NCBI GenBank assembly: GCA_017958015.1 | Contig: JAGDDM010000196.1 | Coordinates: 1 to 8,934 of the forward strand | DNA: 8,934 bases | From: Abditibacteriota bacterium | GTDB taxonomy: Bacteria > Armatimonadota > UBA5829 | Direction of reading: 5' to 3' | Shown here: one piece after another, positions 5,568 through 8,934 of the stretch | Layout: each line of letters opens with the position of its first letter | Numbering within the stretch: the stretch's first letter is position 1 | Notes under the pieces: generated by a model | What the model saw: only the letters and a program-made list of their open reading frames with translations | The model's database searches: none | What the model was told of the DNA's origin: nothing | Program-made: the position numbers and the translations under genes

Positions 5568-7121
5568 ATGAAGCTTGCCTATGACGTTTTGAGAGACAAA
5601 ATTCTCGGCTGCTGGAACGGCAAAAACGCCGGCGGCGTGGTGGGCGCGCCCTTCGAGGCCAAGCGGGGCGTCTTCGACATCGACTTCTACGTCCAGAAAG
5701 ACATCAACGGCAACCCCCCCGCCAACGACGACCTCGATTTGCAACTTCTGTGGCTCTGCGGCGTGGAGCGGTTCGGCAGACAGATTAACTCCGACATCCT
5801 GGCCGACTATTGGATGAGCTACATCATTCCCAACTGGGCGGAGTACGGCACCGCCAAGAACAACATGCGGGGCGGCATGAAGCCTCCGGTCAGCGGCAAG
5901 TGGAACAACAACTTCGGTCAGAGTTGCGGCTGTTTCATCCGCTCCGAACTGTGGGCCTGCCTGGCTCCCGGACACCCGGAAATCGCCGTGCGCCTCGCTT
6001 ACGAGGACGCCATCTGCGACCACTGGGGCGAGGGCGTCTACGGCGAGCTCTTCTGCGCAGCTCTGGAATCCGCCGCTTTCGTGGAGAACGACCTCTACAA
6101 GCTGGTGGAGATAGCCTTCTCCTACATTCCGGAGAACTGTCAGGTGGCCAAGGCCGTCAGGATTGCCATGGACTGCTACAATTCCGGCAAGACCTGGCAG
6201 GAGGCTCGGAAGGCCATCCTCACGGAGACCCCCGGCACCTTCGGCATTCAGAACGTGCGTCCCTGCGATGTTGAGGAAGATTTCCCGGAGGCGGAGCCCG
6301 GCTGCGACGCTCCCAGCAACATCGGCCTTACGGTTCTGGGTATTCTCTACGGCGAGGGCGACTTCGGCAAGAGCCTTTGCATAGCCGTCAACTGCGGCGA
6401 GGACACGGACTGCACCGCGGCCACCCTGGGCGCCATGTTCGGCATCATCCACGGCAACTCCAAGCTTCCGGAGAAGTGGATGGCGCCCATCGGCAACAAG
6501 ATTAACACCAAGTGCATCAACGTCCGGGGCTACGTTCCCCACAACGATTTCGTGCCGCTTCTGCCCAAGACCACCGATGAGCTGACGGACAGAACTCTGG
6601 CCTGCATACCCTCCATTCTCGATTGGCGGGACGTGGATATGCTCTCCGATAGAGGGCTTTCGGTGATGACCGCCGAGCGGCTGGAGAACGACCACGAGAA
6701 CCTGTTCCCCATAGGCTGCGGCTTCGCTTTCTTCAAGAAGATAGACGAACTCATCAACCGCAGTCCCTACCAGGTGGAGAATCACTTCAACACGTTCAAC
6801 GTGATTCTGGACTACATGGGCGACCCCACAATTAAGGTGGGCGAGCCGCGGAAACTGGGGGTTATTATCCGCCAGACCCGCACCATCGAGCACCAGCAGT
6901 TCATGAAAGTGCGGCTCTACACCTCCTCCGATCTGTACATTCCCAAGGGTTACGCCTTCGCCGCGCCCCTCAACAACACCTACGGCTCCGAGATTAAGTT
7001 CGAGTTCGAGGTCTACGCCGACGAGCTCACGGAACCGGACCAGTTCGTGGTGGTGGATGTGTCCGTGGCGGACAGGCACAGCGACGGCATCTGCAAGTTC
7101 GTTCTGCACCCCGCTTTCTGA
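5568..7121 (+). CDS. ADP-ribosylglycohydrolase-like protein, paralog 2
   Basis: This 517-residue paralog of the preceding gene starts only 2 nt after its stop, with GGAGG (5556-5560) 7 nt upstream of the ATG, so the two are certainly co-transcribed. The pair aligns without gaps over the first 310 or so residues and is clearly more than half identical by eye. Both carry the same altered metal motifs: NDDLD at 53-57 and GEDTDC at 277-282. The helical core has YEDAICDHWGEGVYGELF at 145-162. Differences concentrate around residues 31-40 and 230-245 and at about 315-370, where this copy has a longer insert before PLLPKTTDELTDRT. The C-terminal domain is again present (VENHFNTFNVILDY to RHSDGICKFVLHPAF). 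No signal peptide or membrane segment is seen. The pair may form a heteromer or handle related substrates; both ideas are inference. Confidence 0.88.
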   Translation: MKLAYDVLRDKILGCWNGKNAGGVVGAPFEAKRGVFDIDFYVQKDINGNPPANDDLDLQLLWLCGVERFGRQINSDILADYWMSYIIPNWAEYGTAKNNMRGGMKPPVSGKWNNNFGQSCGCFIRSELWACLAPGHPEIAVRLAYEDAICDHWGEGVYGELFCAALESAAFVENDLYKLVEIAFSYIPENCQVAKAVRIAMDCYNSGKTWQEARKAILTETPGTFGIQNVRPCDVEEDFPEAEPGCDAPSNIGLTVLGILYGEGDFGKSLCIAVNCGEDTDCTAATLGAMFGIIHGNSKLPEKWMAPIGNKINTKCINVRGYVPHNDFVPLLPKTTDELTDRTLACIPSILDWRDVDMLSDRGLSVMTAERLENDHENLFPIGCGFAFFKKIDELINRSPYQVENHFNTFNVILDYMGDPTIKVGEPRKLGVIIRQTRTIEHQQFMKVRLYTSSDLYIPKGYAFAAPLNNTYGSEIKFEFEVYADELTEPDQFVVVDVSVADRHSDGICKFVLHPAF

Positions 7122-7139
7122 CAGAATACAAAAACATTT

Positions 7140-7173
7140 CGGTTCCGGCGCATTCCGCCGGAGCCGTTGTTGT
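7140..7173 (+). terminator. GC-rich intercistronic hairpin, partial terminator or attenuator
   Basis: CGGTTCCGGCG (7140-7150) pairs with CGCCGGAGCCG (7156-7166), an 11-bp stem with one G-U pair and a 5-nt loop, followed by TTGTTGT. The tail is T-rich but interrupted, and AT-rich sequence also precedes the stem, so it may work weakly in both directions. It lies 18 nt after the paralog 2 stop and 17 nt before the next ATG. No promoter fits between, so the hairpin probably tunes expression of the downstream gene or marks an mRNA processing site. Confidence 0.6.
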
Positions 7174-7183
7174 AGGTAAGACC

Positions 7184-8934
7184 ATGAAATACGTCCTAAT
7201 CCTTATTCTCCTCGCTTCCTGTGCCTTCGGCGGCGATATTATTGACAGACGGTCCGACACCTGGACAGCCACCGACGCCCTTGGCAGGACTCTGCCGGAT
7301 TTCGACGTCCTCGGCGGCGTCCGCAAAGACAGATACGTGGGCATATTCTACTTCCTGTGGCTGGGACAGCACAACACCTATTTGGAAAAGGGCCCCTATG
7401 ACGTGGCCAAGATTCTGAAAGCACACCCGAAGGCCATGAGCGATTGGAACGACCCTCTGTGGGCGCCCCCCATGCCGGAGACGGTTCAGCACTACTGGGG
7501 CGAGCCCCTTTTCGGCTACTACCGGGGCTCCGACCCCTGGGTTCTGCGGAAGCACGCGGACATGCTCACCGACGCCGGCGTGGACTTCGTTGTCTTTGAC
7601 ATGAGCAACGGCTTCATCTACGAGGAAAACCTCATAGCTCTTTGCGAGACTTGGACCGAGATGCGGCGGGAGGGGAACGGAACGCCCCAAATCGTCTGCC
7701 TCACTCCCTTTTGGAATCCCGTTGACACCGTGGAGCGGCTGTGGAATCTCATCTACTCCGAGGACAAGTACAAAGACCTGTGGTTTATGTGGGAGGGCAA
7801 GCCCTTGTTGCTTGCCGACTTCAACCTCATGCGGAGCGGGAAGTGCGATAAGTACGCGGATTTCTTCACCCTCCGCCGCCCGGAAGCGGGCTACTTCGAC
7901 AAGGCCTATTGCCCGAACAGTTGGTCGTGGCTCCAAAAGTACCCCCAGCATATCTTCATGGACGATGAGGGGAACATCGAGGAAATGAGCGTGGGCGTGG
8001 CTCAAAACGCGAACGAGCGGGGGCTCTGCGCTTTCAGCGAGCCCGGCACCTACGGCAGAAGCTACCACGGCGGCAGGGACGATGAGCGGGAGGACGGCTA
8101 CCTCTACGGTCTCAACTTCGCCGAGCAGTGGGACAGGGCTCTGAGCGTGGACCCGGAGGTGGTTTTCGTCACCGGCTGGAACGAGTGGATTGCCTGCCGT
8201 CTGAATAACTTCCACAACAGCGACGGCGCGGTGCAGTTCGTGGACTGCTACTCCGCGGAGAAGAGCCGGGACATCGAGCCCATGAAGGGCGGCTACGGCG
8301 ACAATTACTACTACCAACTGGCGGCCAACGTGCGGAAGTTCAAGGGCGGCCGGGAGCAAAAAGCGGTTACGGAGCGGCTGACGGTTACGGACGCGGCATC
8401 CTGGGACAAGGTGAAGCTTACCTATCGGGATTCAATCGGCGACACCGCCCACAGGGATTATCTCGGCGCCCAGGGCGCGGGACCATATACCAACAACACC
8501 GGCAGAAACGACATCGTGAGCTGCAAGGTGGTTCGTGACGACGAGTTCGTCTACTTCATGGCCCGGTGCCGGGAGCCGATAACATCGATTTACGACGGCT
8601 GCCACATGGTGCTGATGATTGACGCGGACAACGACCCCACCACCGGCGAAAACTCCTTCGACTACCGGGTGAACCATCTTATCCTGTCGGACAAAACTTT
8701 GATTGAGTCTTTTGACGGCGACGAGTGGGTTGAGTGCTGCGAAGCCCGATATGAGCAGGAGGGCGACATGTTCCTCGTTGAGGTTCCCATCTATGTTTTG
8801 GGCTTCACCGCCGACGAGGATGTGACGCTGGGTTTCAAATGGTTCGACCACATCCGCAAGCTCGGCGACCCCATATCCTGGATAAGCGACGGCGATACGG
8901 CTCCAAACGGAAGATTTGTGTATAAATATATTTC
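7184..8934 (+). CDS. Exported GH99/GH71-like glycoside hydrolase with CBM9-like C-terminal domain (3' partial)
   Basis: The frame is open from the ATG at 7184 to the window edge, 583 codons, and the last visible residues (NGRFVYKY) suggest few are missing. Residues 1-16 are a short export signal. They also hold LASC (10-13), a possible lipobox, so it may be a lipoprotein rather than a cleaved soluble protein. The region from about 50 to 385 resembles the GH71/GH99-like secreted proteins: YVGIFYFLWLGQH, WGEPLFGYYRGSDPWVLRKHADMLTDAG in short blocks, VDFVVFDMSNG at 133-143 and the hallmark VTGWNEW at 329-335. Residues about 405-583 resemble a family 9 carbohydrate-binding-like module (EFVYFMARCREPIT, MVLMIDADNDPTTG, FDYRVN). 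Many proteins of this architecture are annotated without a known substrate, so a glycan-degrading role is likely but unproven. A weak ribosome site (AGGTAAG) lies 3 nt upstream. It follows the ADP-ribosylglycohydrolase-like pair across a hairpin and probably shares their transcript. Confidence 0.82.
   Translation, partial: MKYVLILILLASCAFGGDIIDRRSDTWTATDALGRTLPDFDVLGGVRKDRYVGIFYFLWLGQHNTYLEKGPYDVAKILKAHPKAMSDWNDPLWAPPMPETVQHYWGEPLFGYYRGSDPWVLRKHADMLTDAGVDFVVFDMSNGFIYEENLIALCETWTEMRREGNGTPQIVCLTPFWNPVDTVERLWNLIYSEDKYKDLWFMWEGKPLLLADFNLMRSGKCDKYADFFTLRRPEAGYFDKAYCPNSWSWLQKYPQHIFMDDEGNIEEMSVGVAQNANERGLCAFSEPGTYGRSYHGGRDDEREDGYLYGLNFAEQWDRALSVDPEVVFVTGWNEWIACRLNNFHNSDGAVQFVDCYSAEKSRDIEPMKGGYGDNYYYQLAANVRKFKGGREQKAVTERLTVTDAASWDKVKLTYRDSIGDTAHRDYLGAQGAGPYTNNTGRNDIVSCKVVRDDEFVYFMARCREPITSIYDGCHMVLMIDADNDPTTGENSFDYRVNHLILSDKTLIESFDGDEWVECCEARYEQEGDMFLVEVPIYVLGFTADEDVTLGFKWFDHIRKLGDPISWISDGDTAPNGRFVYKYI

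Noticed and set aside
3898..7109. Long minus-strand reading frames (3898-5523 and 5550-7109) opposite the ADP-ribosylglycohydrolase-like genes
   Set aside because: They are rich in Val, Ala, Leu and Gly with no recognisable motif. They mirror the codon bias of the well-supported plus-strand genes, and they resemble each other only because those genes are paralogs.
7196..8359. Minus-strand 387-residue frame opposite the GH99-like gene
   Set aside because: The plus strand is open for 583 codons with an export signal and family motifs; the antisense frame is a composition shadow.

Overview
The window is a bacterial chromosomal segment with moderately high GC, classical Shine-Dalgarno sites, sigma70/A-like promoters and intrinsic terminators. 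It suggests a free-living or host-associated, probably anaerobic heterotroph. The DXP-independent vitamin B6 genes pdxS and pdxT beside a divergent MocR-type regulator are an arrangement best known from Gram-positive and related lineages. The secreted GH99-like protein with a CBM9-like tail, and the long ADP-ribosylglycohydrolase-like proteins, recall gut or rumen polysaccharide degraders. I cannot place the phylum with confidence.

Layout. (1) Positions 1-1443: an intrinsic terminator at the left edge, then pdxT and pdxS on the minus strand, which together form pyridoxal 5'-phosphate (PLP) synthase. Transcription runs right to left, and the two genes overlap by one base. (2) Positions 1444-1541: a compact divergent control region in which two good promoters share one palindromic -10 sequence, with a perfect inverted repeat over the pdxS -35. 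(3) Positions 1542-2930: a MocR-family regulator (GntR-type helix-turn-helix fused to an aminotransferase-like PLP domain), the likely PdxR that senses PLP and controls pdxST. (4) Positions 2946-3929: a single-gene unit with its own promoter, a secreted leucine-rich-repeat protein and a strong terminator. (5) Positions 3962-8934: a second promoter that is almost a copy of the one before the LRR gene. It drives two tandem paralogous ADP-ribosylglycohydrolase-like genes 2 nt apart. After a GC-rich hairpin comes an exported GH99-like protein, cut by the window edge probably only a few residues before its end.

How they fit together. The left part is a self-contained, probably autoregulated vitamin B6 module. 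The right part looks like an accessory operon that pairs two cytoplasmic, metal-dependent hydrolase-like proteins with an exported carbohydrate-active protein. A plausible reading is outside cleavage or binding of a glycan followed by inside processing of a glycosylated product, but the substrate is unknown. The most unusual signals are the near-identical 37-bp promoter elements before two unrelated transcription units, with compensating indels, and the shared non-canonical metal motifs of the two ADP-ribosylglycohydrolase-like proteins. No RNA genes, insertion sequences or CRISPR arrays were seen, and no stretch longer than about 100 bases lacks an assigned feature.
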